Assembly: GCF_001905005.1 (NCBI RefSeq)
Contig: NZ_LWKZ01000004.1
Location: 44,138 to 108,137, forward strand
Direction: 5' to 3'
Source: Streptomyces sp. CB02923
Lineage (GTDB): Bacteria > Actinomycetota > Actinomycetes > Streptomycetales > Streptomycetaceae
Length of the DNA stretch: 64,000 bases
A program made the position numbers and the translations under genes. The notes beneath the pieces are model-generated. The model worked only from the letters and a program-made list of their open reading frames with translations. It ran no database searches and was not told the origin of the DNA. Below, one piece after another: positions 1 through 8,438 of this stretch (within the stretch, counting starts at the first letter, position 1; each line of letters begins with the position of its first letter).

Positions 1-68
1 GTCACGATGAGCGCGACGAACGCCACGGCCATCACCACGGGCGGTACCAGCGCTGCGACGTAATCCAT
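1..68 (-). CDS. Small membrane protein, 5' end only
   Basis: Reading the minus strand from an ATG at 66-68 gives an open frame running off the window edge, beginning MDYVAALVPPVVMAVAF. This is a hydrophobic stretch that looks like a single N-terminal membrane anchor. A strong AGGAGG ribosome binding site lies at 78-83, nine bases before the ATG, which makes the start convincing. The gene is transcribed in the same direction as the hypothetical gene ending at 115, with only 46 bases between them, so the two may be co-transcribed. Only 22 codons are visible, so no function can be given. Short proteins starting this way are common in Streptomyces as uncharacterised membrane proteins. Confidence 0.7.
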   Translation of the reverse strand, partial: MDYVAALVPPVVMAVAFVALIV

Positions 69-114
69 GACCAGGGGCCTCCTTCGGGAGTGAGGCTTCC
101 AGAGTACGCAGCGC

Positions 115-708
115 TCACGCCGACCGGGCCGCGGGGGGCGGACCGGGCTTGCGGCGCGGCGGAAAGACCTCGCCCGGCGTGGGGACGGGACGGCCGGGGC
201 GCGGCGCCTTCGGCTGCGGACCCGGCACCGGCACCGGAGCGGGCGCGGACTCGCCCGCGGTCCGGCCGCCCGGGAGGGCGCGCAGCCGGGCCCGTACGGA
301 GCGCTCGGCCAGGCTCTCGCAGCGGCGCAGCAGGGCGGTGCGGCGCGCGTGCTCGTCCGGCCCCTGCTGCTGCGCGCACAGGGAGCGCAGGGCGGCGAGG
401 TCGGCGGGGCCGGGGTCGTAGCCGGCCGCCAGGGCCTCCTGGAGCTGCCCCAGGTAGCCGCCGGCGGAGCCGGGAAGGGCCTCCCGGTAGCGGGCGAGGT
501 CGGCGAGGAGGAAGGCGCGCAGCCGCCCGCCCTCGCGCGCCGCTTCGTCCACCGCCTCGGCCAGCCGCAGGTACTCCTGGACCTCTTGGGCGCCGTCGGC
601 GTCGTAACCCGCCGGGGCGTCCTGGGCACCGGTCGTGCGGCGCGTCGGCTGGAGGGCGGCGGCGAGTGCGCGCCGCAGGACGCGCAACTCGTCGGCGCTG
701 AAGGCCAT
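115..708 (-). CDS. Hypothetical protein, helical N-terminus and proline-rich tail
   Basis: I do not recognise the family. The 197-residue product begins MAFSADELRVLRRALAAAL. Residues 1 to about 140 are Ala/Leu/Arg/Glu-rich and look helical. The last 50 residues are basic and proline-rich (APVPVPGPQPKAP) and probably disordered. There is no signal peptide or membrane segment. The ATG at 706-708 is preferred because the frame upstream reads through promoter-like, unusually AT-rich DNA (about 760-880). Strong third-position G/C bias supports a real gene. It follows the nad-pan-coaX operon in the same direction but is separated from coaX by 214 bases, so it probably has its own promoter in that AT-rich spacer. 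Confidence 0.6.
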   Translation of the reverse strand: MAFSADELRVLRRALAAALQPTRRTTGAQDAPAGYDADGAQEVQEYLRLAEAVDEAAREGGRLRAFLLADLARYREALPGSAGGYLGQLQEALAAGYDPGPADLAALRSLCAQQQGPDEHARRTALLRRCESLAERSVRARLRALPGGRTAGESAPAPVPVPGPQPKAPRPGRPVPTPGEVFPPRRKPGPPPAARSA

Positions 709-922
709 ACCGCCGCGGGATCCGTATGGCATAGGCATGGGCCGACCATACGTCGCCGACGGACAAAATCCGCTTAACACGATTAGAACGTCGCAAGTGT
801 CGCGTAAGTCACGTTAGCCAGCAAAAGCCACTTCAGGCTGACTGGCGAACGTAACGCGACTAATTAGACATTTCACCCTGAGGGTTCGGCCGGTCCGGGC
901 GGCCCCGGCCGGACCGTGCCGT

Positions 923-1720
923 TCACCCCCGGGTGACGTTGCGCTCGTACACCAGGCGCAGGCCGATCAGCGTGAGCCACGGCTCGTGCTCGTCGATGAC
1001 CGAGGACTCGCCGAGCACCATGGGCGCCAGCCCGCCGGTGGCGATCACCGTCACGTCGTCCGGGTCGTCCGCCAGCTCCCGCGCCATGCGCTGGACGACG
1101 CCGTCGACCTGCCCGGCGAAGCCGTACAGGATGCCGGACTGCATGGCCTCGACGGTGTTCTTGCCGATGACGCTGCGCGGCCGGGCCAGTTCGATCTTGC
1201 GGAGCTGGGCGCCCTTCACGCCGAGCGCGTCCACCGAGATCTCGATGCCGGGCGCGATCACCCCGCCGACGTACTCGCCGCGCGCGCTGACCGCGTCGAA
1301 CGTCGTGGCCGTACCGAAGTCGACCACCACGGCCGGGCCGCCGTACAGCTCCACGGCCGCCAGCGCGTTGATGATCCGGTCCGCGCCGACCTCCTTGGGG
1401 TTGTCCATGAGGATCGGCACGCCCGTCTTGACGCCGGGCTCGACCAGGATGGCCGGAACGTCCCCGTAGTAGCGCCGGGTGACCTCGCGCAGCTCGTGCA
1501 GCACGGAGGGGACGGTGGAGCAGATGGCGATGCCCTCGATGCCGTCGCCCAGTTCCTCGCCCAGCAGCGGGTGGGTGCCCATCAGGCCGTGGAGGAGCAC
1601 CGCGAGTTCGTCGGCGGTGCGGCGGGCGTCGGTGGAGATGCGCCAGTGCTCGACGATCTCCTCGCCGTCGAACAGGCCGAGGACGGTGTGGGTGTTGCCT
1701 ACGTCGATGGTGAGCAGCAT
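923..1720 (-). CDS. coaX: Type III pantothenate kinase
   Basis: Phosphorylates pantothenate with ATP, the first committed step of coenzyme A synthesis, in the cytoplasm. The 265-residue length is typical of the type III family. The sequence starts MLLTIDVGNTHTVLGLFDG, the ASKHA-fold phosphate-binding motif (DxGNT). It continues with KTGVPI, GADRIINALAA and VVVDFGTATTFD, the conserved motifs around the active-site aspartates, and has EISVDAL and ATGGLAP near the end. The start lies 5 bases after the nadC stop, so it is the last gene of the DUF2520-panC-nadB-nadC-coaX operon. The operon thus joins pantothenate synthesis and activation to NAD synthesis. Confidence 0.95.
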   Translation of the reverse strand: MLLTIDVGNTHTVLGLFDGEEIVEHWRISTDARRTADELAVLLHGLMGTHPLLGEELGDGIEGIAICSTVPSVLHELREVTRRYYGDVPAILVEPGVKTGVPILMDNPKEVGADRIINALAAVELYGGPAVVVDFGTATTFDAVSARGEYVGGVIAPGIEISVDALGVKGAQLRKIELARPRSVIGKNTVEAMQSGILYGFAGQVDGVVQRMARELADDPDDVTVIATGGLAPMVLGESSVIDEHEPWLTLIGLRLVYERNVTRG

Positions 1721-1725
1721 GCAGG

Positions 1726-2751
1726 TCAGCCCTCCTCACGCAGGTCGAGGCCGATGTCGAGGACCGGGGCCGAGTGCGTGAGCGCGCCCACGGACAGGTA
1801 GTCCACGCCGGTCTCGGCGTAGCCGCGGGCGTTGTCGAGGGTGAGCCGTCCGGAGGACTCCAGGATCGCCCGCCCGGCCACCAGCGCCACCGCCTGGCGG
1901 GTCCGCTCCGGGGTGAAGTTGTCCAGGAGGATCAGGTCGGCGCCCTCGGCGAGGATCGGCGGGATCTGGTCCAGCCGGTCGACCTCGACCTCGATCGGCA
2001 CGCCCGGGAACCGGTCCCGTACGGCCTTGAACGCCTCGGCCACCCCGCCCGCCGCGACGACGTGGTTGTCCTTGACCAGGGCCGCGTCCGACAGCGACAT
2101 GCGGTGGTTGACGCCACCGCCGCAGCGCACCGCGAACTTCTCCAGGGCGCGCAGGCCGGGCGTCGTCTTGCGGGTGTCGCGGACCTTGGCGCCGGTGCCC
2201 TCCAGGGCGTCGGCCCAGGCGCGGGTGGCGGTGGCGATGCCGGACAGGCGGCACAGCAGGTTCAGGGCGCTGCGCTCGCCGGTCAGCAGGTCGCGGGTGC
2301 GGGTGGTGACGCTGAGCAGCTTCTGCCCGGCCTCGACGCGGTCGCCGTCCTCGACGTGCCGCTCGACCTCGAACTCCGCGGTGCACACGATGGACAGCAC
2401 CGCCTCGGCGACCCGCAGACCGGCCACGGTGCCCGCCTGACGGGCGGTGAAGTCGCCGGTGCAGACGGCGTCTTCGGGGACGGTCGCGACGGTGGTGACG
2501 TCCACGCCCTGGTCGAGGTCCTCCTCGACGGCCATGTGGGCGATGTCCTCGACCTGGACGGGGTCCAGGCCGGCGTCGGCCAGGAGGGCCGCGAGGGCGG
2601 GGTCCAGTCCGCAGGCGAGCGGATCGAGTTCGTACGCGCCGTCACCGGCGCCGCAGCCGCAGGAGTCACCGCAGCCGCCGCCCTCCGGGGCCTCGGCTTC
2701 CTGGCCCGGACGGCCGATCTGGTGCAGGGGGTGGTCGTCGGGGGTGCTCAC
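1726..2751 (-). CDS. nadC: Quinolinate phosphoribosyltransferase (carboxylating)
   Basis: Converts quinolinate and PRPP to nicotinate mononucleotide, CO2 and pyrophosphate. Family hallmarks include DVTTVATVP, TRKTTPGLR (PRPP and quinolinate site), FAVRCGGGVNHR, ALVKDNH, EVEVD and LLDNF. At 341 residues it is about 50 longer than usual because of an N-terminal extension with a cysteine cluster (C27, C31 and C33 within GGCGDSCGCGAG). The GTG start at 2749-2751 overlaps the nadB stop (GTGA), indicating translational coupling. NadC consumes quinolinate, whose synthesis needs NadB and NadA. No nadA lies in this window, so the third enzyme must be encoded elsewhere. Confidence 0.95.
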   Translation of the reverse strand: MSTPDDHPLHQIGRPGQEAEAPEGGGCGDSCGCGAGDGAYELDPLACGLDPALAALLADAGLDPVQVEDIAHMAVEEDLDQGVDVTTVATVPEDAVCTGDFTARQAGTVAGLRVAEAVLSIVCTAEFEVERHVEDGDRVEAGQKLLSVTTRTRDLLTGERSALNLLCRLSGIATATRAWADALEGTGAKVRDTRKTTPGLRALEKFAVRCGGGVNHRMSLSDAALVKDNHVVAAGGVAEAFKAVRDRFPGVPIEVEVDRLDQIPPILAEGADLILLDNFTPERTRQAVALVAGRAILESSGRLTLDNARGYAETGVDYLSVGALTHSAPVLDIGLDLREEG

Positions 2752-4541
2752 TGGTTCGGCTCCGTTTCGGGCGCGGATGTGGTGTTCGCGGCGGTCGTCG
2801 CGGGGAACGCGGCGGTGTCGGTCGTACGCAGGTGCAGGGTGTGCGGCGGGCGGTGGGTGACCAGGAAGTGGCGCCGCCAGGCGGTGTCGTCCCGGTTGGC
2901 GTGGTCCTCGCGCCAGTGGCAGCCGCGGGTCTCCTCGCGGCGCCGGGCGGCGCTGACCAGTACCCGGGCGACCATCAGCAGGTTGGTGGCCTCCCACGCC
3001 TCGACGCCGGGCTCGGCGGGCTTGAGGCCGTCGGCCGGGGCCGGGGCCAGCTCGCCGCCGGTGGCCGCGCCGGTGGCCGCGTGCTGGAGCCGGGCCAGTG
3101 CGGTGGCCGCCTCGGAGAGGCTGTCGGCGGACCGCAGCACTCCGGCGCCCGCGGTCATGACCCGCTGGATCGCGGGACGCGTCTCGGGGGCGAGCAGCGG
3201 TACGGGGTCGGCGGTGGGCGCCACGGCCGGGCCGGGACGGCGGGCGGGTGCGGCGGTGATGTCGTCCGCGATGCGCTCCGCGAAGACCAGGCCCTCAAGG
3301 AGGGAGTTGGAGGCCAGCCGGTTGGCGCCGTGTACGCCCGTGCAGGCGACCTCGCCGCAGGCGTACAGGCCCGGCACGGTCGTCCGGCCGCGCAGGTCGG
3401 TGCGTACGCCGCCGGAGGCGTAGTGCGCGGCGGGCGCGACCGGGACCGGCTCGGTGACCGGGTCGATGCCGTGTGCGCGGCAGGCGGCGAGGATGGTCGG
3501 GAAGCGCTGCTCCCACATGGCGGCGCCGAAGTGCCGGGCGTCCAGGTACATGTGCCCGGTGCCCTGCTCGTGGGCGCGGCGCATGATCGCCTTGGCGACG
3601 ATGTCGCGCGGGGCCAGTTCGGCGAGTTCGTGCTGCCCCAGCATGAAGCGGGTGCCGTCGGCGTCCACCAGGTGGGCGCCCTCGCCGCGTACCGCCTCCG
3701 AGATCAGCGGCTGCTGGCCCTCCGCGTCCGGGCCGAGGTAGAGCACCGTCGGGTGGAACTGGACGAATTCGAGGTCGGAGACCTCGGCGCCGGCGCGCAG
3801 CGCGAGGGCGACGCCGTCGCCGGTGGAGACCGCGGGGTTGGTGGTCGCGGAGAAGACCTGGCCCATGCCGCCGGTGGCCAGGACGACCGCGGGGGCGTGC
3901 ACGGCGCCCACGCCGTCGTGCTGGCCCTCGCCCATCACGTGCAGGGTCACGCCGGCCGTGCGGCCCTCGGCGTCCGTGAGCAGGTCGAGGACGAGGGCGT
4001 TCTCGACGGTGCGCAGGCCCTGGGCGCGGACGGCGTCCACCAGGGCGCGGGAGATCTCGGCGCCGGTCGCGTCACCGCCCGCGTGCGCTATGCGGCGGCG
4101 GTGGTGCCCGCCTTCGCGGGTGAGGGCTATCTCGTCGCTGCCGGGGTCGGTGTCGAAGCGCGCGCCGGTGGCGATGAGGCGGCGGACGGCGTCCGGGCCT
4201 TCGGTGACCAGGGTCCGTACGGCGGTCTCGTCGCACAGTCCGGCGCCCGCGACGAGGGTGTCCTCCAGGTGCTGTTCGGGGGTGTCGCCCTCGCCGAGCG
4301 CCGCGGCGATGCCGCCCTGGGCCCAGCGTGTGGAGCCGTCGTCCAGGCGGGCCTTGGTCACCACGACGGTCCGGCGGCCCGCGGCGGCGCAGCGCAGCGC
4401 GGCGGTCAGGCCCGCGACCCCGGAGCCGACCACGACGACGTCGGCCTCGATGGACCAGCCGGGGGCCGGGGCCTGGAGGCGGACGATGGGGGTGCCGTGG
4501 CCGACGGGACTGCCGTGGCCGGTGGGGCCGGTGCCGTTCAT
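2748..4541 (-). CDS. nadB: L-aspartate oxidase
   Basis: FAD enzyme that oxidises L-aspartate to iminoaspartate, the substrate NadA condenses to quinolinate in de novo NAD synthesis. The dinucleotide-binding motif DVVVVGSGVAGLTAAL lies at about residues 34-49, STRWAQGGIAAAL follows, and active-site stretches TREGGHHRRRIAHAGG and HGANRLASNSLLEGL are intact. A C-terminal helical domain (WEATNLLMVARVLVSAARRREETRG) is present. At 597 residues it is longer than the E. coli enzyme, mainly through a flexible N-terminus and a Thr/Ala-rich tail. It overlaps panC by ATGA and nadC by GTGA, so expression of the three should be tightly coupled. Confidence 0.95.
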   Translation of the reverse strand: MNGTGPTGHGSPVGHGTPIVRLQAPAPGWSIEADVVVVGSGVAGLTAALRCAAAGRRTVVVTKARLDDGSTRWAQGGIAAALGEGDTPEQHLEDTLVAGAGLCDETAVRTLVTEGPDAVRRLIATGARFDTDPGSDEIALTREGGHHRRRIAHAGGDATGAEISRALVDAVRAQGLRTVENALVLDLLTDAEGRTAGVTLHVMGEGQHDGVGAVHAPAVVLATGGMGQVFSATTNPAVSTGDGVALALRAGAEVSDLEFVQFHPTVLYLGPDAEGQQPLISEAVRGEGAHLVDADGTRFMLGQHELAELAPRDIVAKAIMRRAHEQGTGHMYLDARHFGAAMWEQRFPTILAACRAHGIDPVTEPVPVAPAAHYASGGVRTDLRGRTTVPGLYACGEVACTGVHGANRLASNSLLEGLVFAERIADDITAAPARRPGPAVAPTADPVPLLAPETRPAIQRVMTAGAGVLRSADSLSEAATALARLQHAATGAATGGELAPAPADGLKPAEPGVEAWEATNLLMVARVLVSAARRREETRGCHWREDHANRDDTAWRRHFLVTHRPPHTLHLRTTDTAAFPATTAANTTSAPETEPNQ

Positions 4542-5563
4542 CGGGGTGCTCCGAACGTGAGGCGGATGTTGTCGATGAGACGAGTGGTGCCGACGTTGGC
4601 GGCGACCGCGAGTACGGCCTCGCCCTCGTACGCGTCCGGGACCTCGGTGAAGTCGGACGGGTCGACGAGCGCCACGTAGTCGAGCGCCAGCGGCGGGACG
4701 AGGCGGGCGGCGTCCTCCAGGACGGTACGGGCCGCGGCGCGCGCCACCGAGGGGGCGCGGAGCGGGGTCGCGACGGCGTGCGCGAGGGCGTGCGCGTCGG
4801 CTGCCGCGCGGTCCTCACCGAGGGCGGCGAGGGCCGCGGAACGGTCGTGCGCCCGGTATGCCGTGCGGGCCCCGTACGAGGCGCGGTCCCGCAGGGCCTC
4901 CTCGGCCGCGAGCCGGTCACGGGCCGCGAACAGGGACCGGGACAGGGCCAGAGCGGTACGGCGCTCCGCCGCGGAGAGGTAGCGGTTGCGGCTGGACAGC
5001 GCCAGACCGTCCTCCTCACGGACGGTGGGGACGCCGACGATCCGTACGCCGAAGTTCAGGTCGGCCACCATGCGCTCTATGACGGCCAGTTGCTGCGCGT
5101 CCTTCTGCCCGAACAACGCCACGTCGGGGCGGGTGAGGTGCAGCAGCTTGCCGACGACGGTCAGCACGCCGTCGAAGTGGCCCGGCCTGCTGACGCCCTC
5201 CAGGAGATCGCCCATGGGACCGGCGGCTATCCGTACCTGTGGCGCGCCGCCCGGGTAGACCTCGCCCGCCGAGGGCGCGAAGACGGCGTCCGCACCGGCC
5301 CGGCCGGCCAACACGGTGTCCGCCTCCAGGGTGCGCGGGTAGCGGTCGAGGTCCTCGTTGGCGCCGAACTGGAGCGGGTTGACGAAGACGGTGACGACGA
5401 CCTGCCCGTCCGGGCCGACCCGGTCGCGTGCGGCGCGCACCAGGGACGCGTGCCCCTCGTGCAGGGCCCCCATGGTCATGACGACGGCCCGCCGCCCGGG
5501 AGGACCCGGCAGGGCACGCAGCTCGTCCGCCGTGTGCACCAGGTGCGGGCGGGGGGCGTTCAT
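4538..5563 (-). CDS. panC: Pantothenate synthetase
   Basis: Joins pantoate and beta-alanine with ATP to give pantothenate, via a pantoyl-adenylate. The nucleotidyltransferase signature VVMTMGALHEGHASLVRAA (HxGH) is near residue 30. It is followed by VVTVFVNPLQFG, the DLDRYPRTLE stretch, FAPSAGEVYPGG, GQKDAQQL and EEDGLALSSRNRYLS, the usual order for PanC. The 341-residue length is slightly long; the C-terminal region (residues 200-260) has an Ala/Arg-rich insertion. It overlaps DUF2520 upstream (ATGA) and nadB downstream (ATGA). With coaX at the operon end, pantothenate is made and phosphorylated from one transcript. Confidence 0.95.
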   Translation of the reverse strand: MNAPRPHLVHTADELRALPGPPGRRAVVMTMGALHEGHASLVRAARDRVGPDGQVVVTVFVNPLQFGANEDLDRYPRTLEADTVLAGRAGADAVFAPSAGEVYPGGAPQVRIAAGPMGDLLEGVSRPGHFDGVLTVVGKLLHLTRPDVALFGQKDAQQLAVIERMVADLNFGVRIVGVPTVREEDGLALSSRNRYLSAAERRTALALSRSLFAARDRLAAEEALRDRASYGARTAYRAHDRSAALAALGEDRAAADAHALAHAVATPLRAPSVARAAARTVLEDAARLVPPLALDYVALVDPSDFTEVPDAYEGEAVLAVAANVGTTRLIDNIRLTFGAPR

Positions 5564-6540
5564 CGGCCGCCTTCTTCGGGGTGGTCGGGATCGTCGCGGT
5601 GGTCGTCGGGAGACCGCTCGCCCGCGGCCCCGTTGCCGCCGCCGTCCGACAGGACGCCCAGCAGGTCCTCGGCCTGCTCGGGCTTCAGCAGGCCGTGCGC
5701 CAGGGCGCGGTCGGCCGTCGTACGGGCCATGGCGAGGTACCCCGCGACGCTCTGCGGCGCGTGCCTGCGCAGTTCAAAGACGTGCGCCGCGACGGTGCCC
5801 GCGTCGCCGCGGGCGACCGGGCCGGTCAGGGCGGCGTCCCCGGAGCGCAGCGCGTTGTCCAGGGCCGCGCCCAGCAGCGGGCCGAGCATCCGGTCCGGCG
5901 CGCCGACACCGGCCTCCCGCAGCAGTTCCATGGCCTGCGCCACCAGCGTGACCAGGTGGTTCGCGCCGATGGCGAGGGCCGCGTGGTAGAGCGGGCGGGC
6001 CTCCTCCTCGATCCACTCCGGCTCCCCGCCCATCTCGATGACCAGCGCCTCGGCGGCCATCCGCAGCGGCTCGGGCGCCGTGACCCCGAAGGAACAGCCC
6101 GCCAGCCGCTGCACGTCGACGCGCGTACCGGTGAAGGTCATGGCGGGGTGCAGGGCGAGCGGCAGGGCCCCGGCGCGGGTGGCCGGGTCGAGGACGGCCG
6201 TACCGAACCGTCCGGACGTGTGGACGAGCAGCTGTCCCGGCCGTACGGCACCGGTCTCGGCGAGGCCCGCGACGAGCCCCGGGAGCGCGTCGTCGGGCAC
6301 GGTGAGCAGCACCAGGTCGGCGCGCCGGAGCACCTCGGACGGGGAGACGACGGGCACGTCGGGGAGGAGTGCCGCAGCGCGCCGTACGGAGGCGTCGGAG
6401 ACACCGGACACGGCGACCGGCCGGTGCCCGGCGAGCTGCAACGACGCGGCGAGGGCGGGCCCGACACGGCCTGCGCCGACGACTCCGACGGTCAGCCGGG
6501 CGGGGCGGTCCTGGGCCTCGGTGGGTGGGGTTGTGTTCAC
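5560..6540 (-). CDS. Rossmann-fold DUF2520 oxidoreductase-like protein
   Basis: A 326-residue protein with an NAD(P)-binding Rossmann motif near the N-terminus (LTVGVVGAGRVGPALAASL, about residues 16-34), then LVLLTVPDDALPGLV and LVHTSGRFGT. The C-terminal helical half carries LHPAMTF, ALAIGANHLVTL and LGPLLGAALDN, typical of the DUF2520 family, which resembles 6-phosphogluconate and ketopantoate reductases. It overlaps panC by four bases (ATGA) and is the first gene of the pan-nad-coaX operon. No panE is visible here, so a role as ketopantoate reductase (like PanG-type enzymes) is an attractive inference, not shown. The last 25 residues are acidic and disordered. Confidence 0.85.
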   Translation of the reverse strand: MNTTPPTEAQDRPARLTVGVVGAGRVGPALAASLQLAGHRPVAVSGVSDASVRRAAALLPDVPVVSPSEVLRRADLVLLTVPDDALPGLVAGLAETGAVRPGQLLVHTSGRFGTAVLDPATRAGALPLALHPAMTFTGTRVDVQRLAGCSFGVTAPEPLRMAAEALVIEMGGEPEWIEEEARPLYHAALAIGANHLVTLVAQAMELLREAGVGAPDRMLGPLLGAALDNALRSGDAALTGPVARGDAGTVAAHVFELRRHAPQSVAGYLAMARTTADRALAHGLLKPEQAEDLLGVLSDGGGNGAAGERSPDDHRDDPDHPEEGGR

Positions 6541-6720
6541 GCGGCGATGGCCTTCCGTTCCAGTCCGCGGGGGGTACCGGACGATTCGTTCGCCATGCTA
6601 CGCGAGTGTTCCCGGCGGTCTTCAGAGCCGTACGCAAGGTGAGACGGGCGTCTCGCGGCGCGTGCCGTACCGCGTCGCCGGGCGCGTGCGCGGCGCTGTC
6701 CGGCGGCGGGTCCCCGACGG

Positions 6721-6763
6721 TTTTCCACAGGGGTGGCGGAGCTGCGCGCGGAGGTTATCCACA
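6721..6763. other. Pair of DnaA-box-like direct repeats
   Basis: TTTTCCACAGGGGTGGCGG starts at 6721 and TTATCCACAGGGGTCGCCG at 6755, near-identical direct repeats 34 bases apart. Each begins with a nine-base match (6721-6729, 6755-6763) to the DnaA-box consensus TTnTCCACA; the second is the perfect E. coli-type box. They lie in the spacer before the DUF2520-panC operon, the second covering the stop codon of the preceding hypothetical gene. Binding is inferred only. Confidence 0.45.
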
Positions 6764-7102
6764 GGGGTCGCCGAGGCGGGCGAGACCCGTCATGGTGGGG
6801 GTGGAGACGGAAGCGGAGGACGGACCGAGGGGAGGGTGGTGCAGCGGCTCGGACGGGGTGGGGAGTGCGGCTCGGCGCGGGTGGCCGAGGCGTACCGGCC
6901 GCCGGGTGAGGGCTCGGCGTACGGCGCGGCGGAAGCGGGCCGGGAAGCGGTCTGCGGGGGCGGTGACCACGGCCCGGAAGCGCAGCCAACTGCGTATTTC
7001 GCGTACGGCTCGGGCGTCACCGGCGCCGGGGAGGACGGGCGCGATCTCGCCCCGCTGGGCAGCGCGGTAGGCGTCGAGCATGTGCTGCTGGGATGCGTTC
7101 AT
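6755..7102 (-). CDS. Hypothetical small basic protein
   Basis: A 115-residue product beginning MNASQQHMLDAYRAAQRGE, with a central basic segment (REIRSWLRFRAVV, FRRAVRRALTRR) and a proline/serine-rich end. I do not recognise a named family, although similar N-termini occur in Streptomyces hypothetical proteins. The ATG at 7100-7102 is chosen over a GTG three codons upstream because the MNASQQHM start looks natural. There is no strong ribosome binding site. The stop codon TAA lies inside a TTATCCACA sequence (6755-6763) that matches a DnaA box. It lies upstream of the DUF2520-panC operon on the same strand, 214 bases away. Confidence 0.55.
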   Translation of the reverse strand: MNASQQHMLDAYRAAQRGEIAPVLPGAGDARAVREIRSWLRFRAVVTAPADRFPARFRRAVRRALTRRPVRLGHPRRAALPTPSEPLHHPPLGPSSASVSTPTMTGLARLGDPCG

Positions 7103-7295
7103 GGACACCACGGTGGGCCCGTCCGGCGGTGGAGGGCTCGTCGATTGACGGGAGCCGTCAATCGACCCGGGCGCAGGTCATGGGCTCACGCATGATGGAG
7201 CCGAGGCCGGGCCGCGACCCGGTCGGCGCACGGGGGTCCGCGCAGGTGGCGGGCTTGGACGGTGAGTGCGGCACACGGAAGACGGGGAGAGGCAC

Positions 7296-8414
7296 ATGAG
7301 TGTGTGGATCGATGTGGCGGGGCTGCCCGCCGAGCGGGTGGCGTTCAGCCCTTCGCCGCTCGCCGAGCTGGGTTCCGCGCTGCACGCGCTCGCCGAGCCG
7401 GGCCACCACCCCGGCCTGCACGGCTGGACGACCGCGACGGCCGGCGCGCTCAAACCCGACCTGGCCGACCGGCTGTGCGAAGCGGACTTCCTGTGGGGAC
7501 CGACCTTCTCCGACGTGTCGATGCCGTTCGCCGCGCTCACGGACACCGCCGGACAGCCCGGCGCGACCCTCGCCGAGGACCTGGACCTGCTCGACCGGCT
7601 CGACGACGAGCTGTTCGTGAACGCCGCGCTGGAGATCAACTGCACCAGCAGCTACTGCCGCGGCGGCCCGTCGCCGCTCGTGGACGCCGAGTCGCGGCGG
7701 CTGGCGCTGGACCGGGCCACCGCGCGCGGCCCCCGGCAGGCCGGCTTCGCGCAGCGGCTGCTCGCCGACCCGCCTGCCGTACGGGCCTGGATCCGGCGGC
7801 TGTTGGAGGACTGCGAGCAGGCGTTCTTCGCGGACGTCTGGCAGCGGGTGCGCGTCCAGCTCGCCGCGGACGCCCGCCACAAGGCCGAGGTGCTCCGCCA
7901 CAAGGGCCTGGCCGGGGCGCTGGCCGAGGTGTCGCCCGCGGTGACCCTGGACGAGGGGCAGGCCCGCATCGTCGTCGACAAGATGACGCACGGCCACGGC
8001 ACGGCCCTGGACCCGGCCGTCGGTGCCGGGATCACCTTCGTCCCCACCTCGTTCGGCTGGCCGCACCTGAGCGTGCTGCACGCCCAGGGCTGGCGCCCGG
8101 TGATCCACTACCCCGTCGCGGCGCCGGAGCTGGCCGGCCCCGCGTCGGTCGCCCTCATCGAGTCCCGGCTCGACGCGCTCGCCCACCCGATGCGGACACG
8201 GATGTGCCGCTACCTGGCCCGTACCGCCTACGCGACCGGTGAACTGGCCGCCGCGCTCGGCATATCCGCGCCGGAGGTGTCCCGTCACCTCACCGTCCTC
8301 AAGAAGGCCGGGCTGCTCCAGACCCGCCGCCGCGGCCGGTACGTGCTGCACCAACTGGACGTCCGGGTGGTGGCGCGCCTGGGCAGCGACTTCTTGGAGG
8401 GGGTGCTGCGGTAA
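7296..8414 (+). CDS. ArsR-type transcriptional regulator with N-terminal DUF5937
   Basis: Probable DNA-binding repressor. The C-terminal 75 residues form a winged helix of the ArsR type: SRLDALAHPMRTRMCRYLA, then TGELAAALGISAPEVSRHLT (recognition helix) and LLQTRRRGRYVLHQL (wing). Residues 1-290 form a large sensor-like domain starting MSVWIDVAGLPAERVAF, matching the DUF5937 architecture of actinobacterial regulators. No metal-binding cysteine motif of classical ArsR is visible. The ATG at 7296 is selected because GGGGAGAGG precedes it by about five bases. The product is 372 residues. The gene is monocistronic, pointing toward the chitosanase gene on the other strand. Its ligand and target are unknown. 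Confidence 0.85.
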   Translation: MSVWIDVAGLPAERVAFSPSPLAELGSALHALAEPGHHPGLHGWTTATAGALKPDLADRLCEADFLWGPTFSDVSMPFAALTDTAGQPGATLAEDLDLLDRLDDELFVNAALEINCTSSYCRGGPSPLVDAESRRLALDRATARGPRQAGFAQRLLADPPAVRAWIRRLLEDCEQAFFADVWQRVRVQLAADARHKAEVLRHKGLAGALAEVSPAVTLDEGQARIVVDKMTHGHGTALDPAVGAGITFVPTSFGWPHLSVLHAQGWRPVIHYPVAAPELAGPASVALIESRLDALAHPMRTRMCRYLARTAYATGELAAALGISAPEVSRHLTVLKKAGLLQTRRRGRYVLHQLDVRVVARLGSDFLEGVLR

Positions 8415-8438
8415 GGGGTGGTGGCGGAGTCGGTTTGG

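Noticed and set aside
6721..6763. Chromosomal replication origin
   Set aside because: Only two DnaA-box-like sequences, no cluster of boxes, and no dnaA or dnaN nearby.
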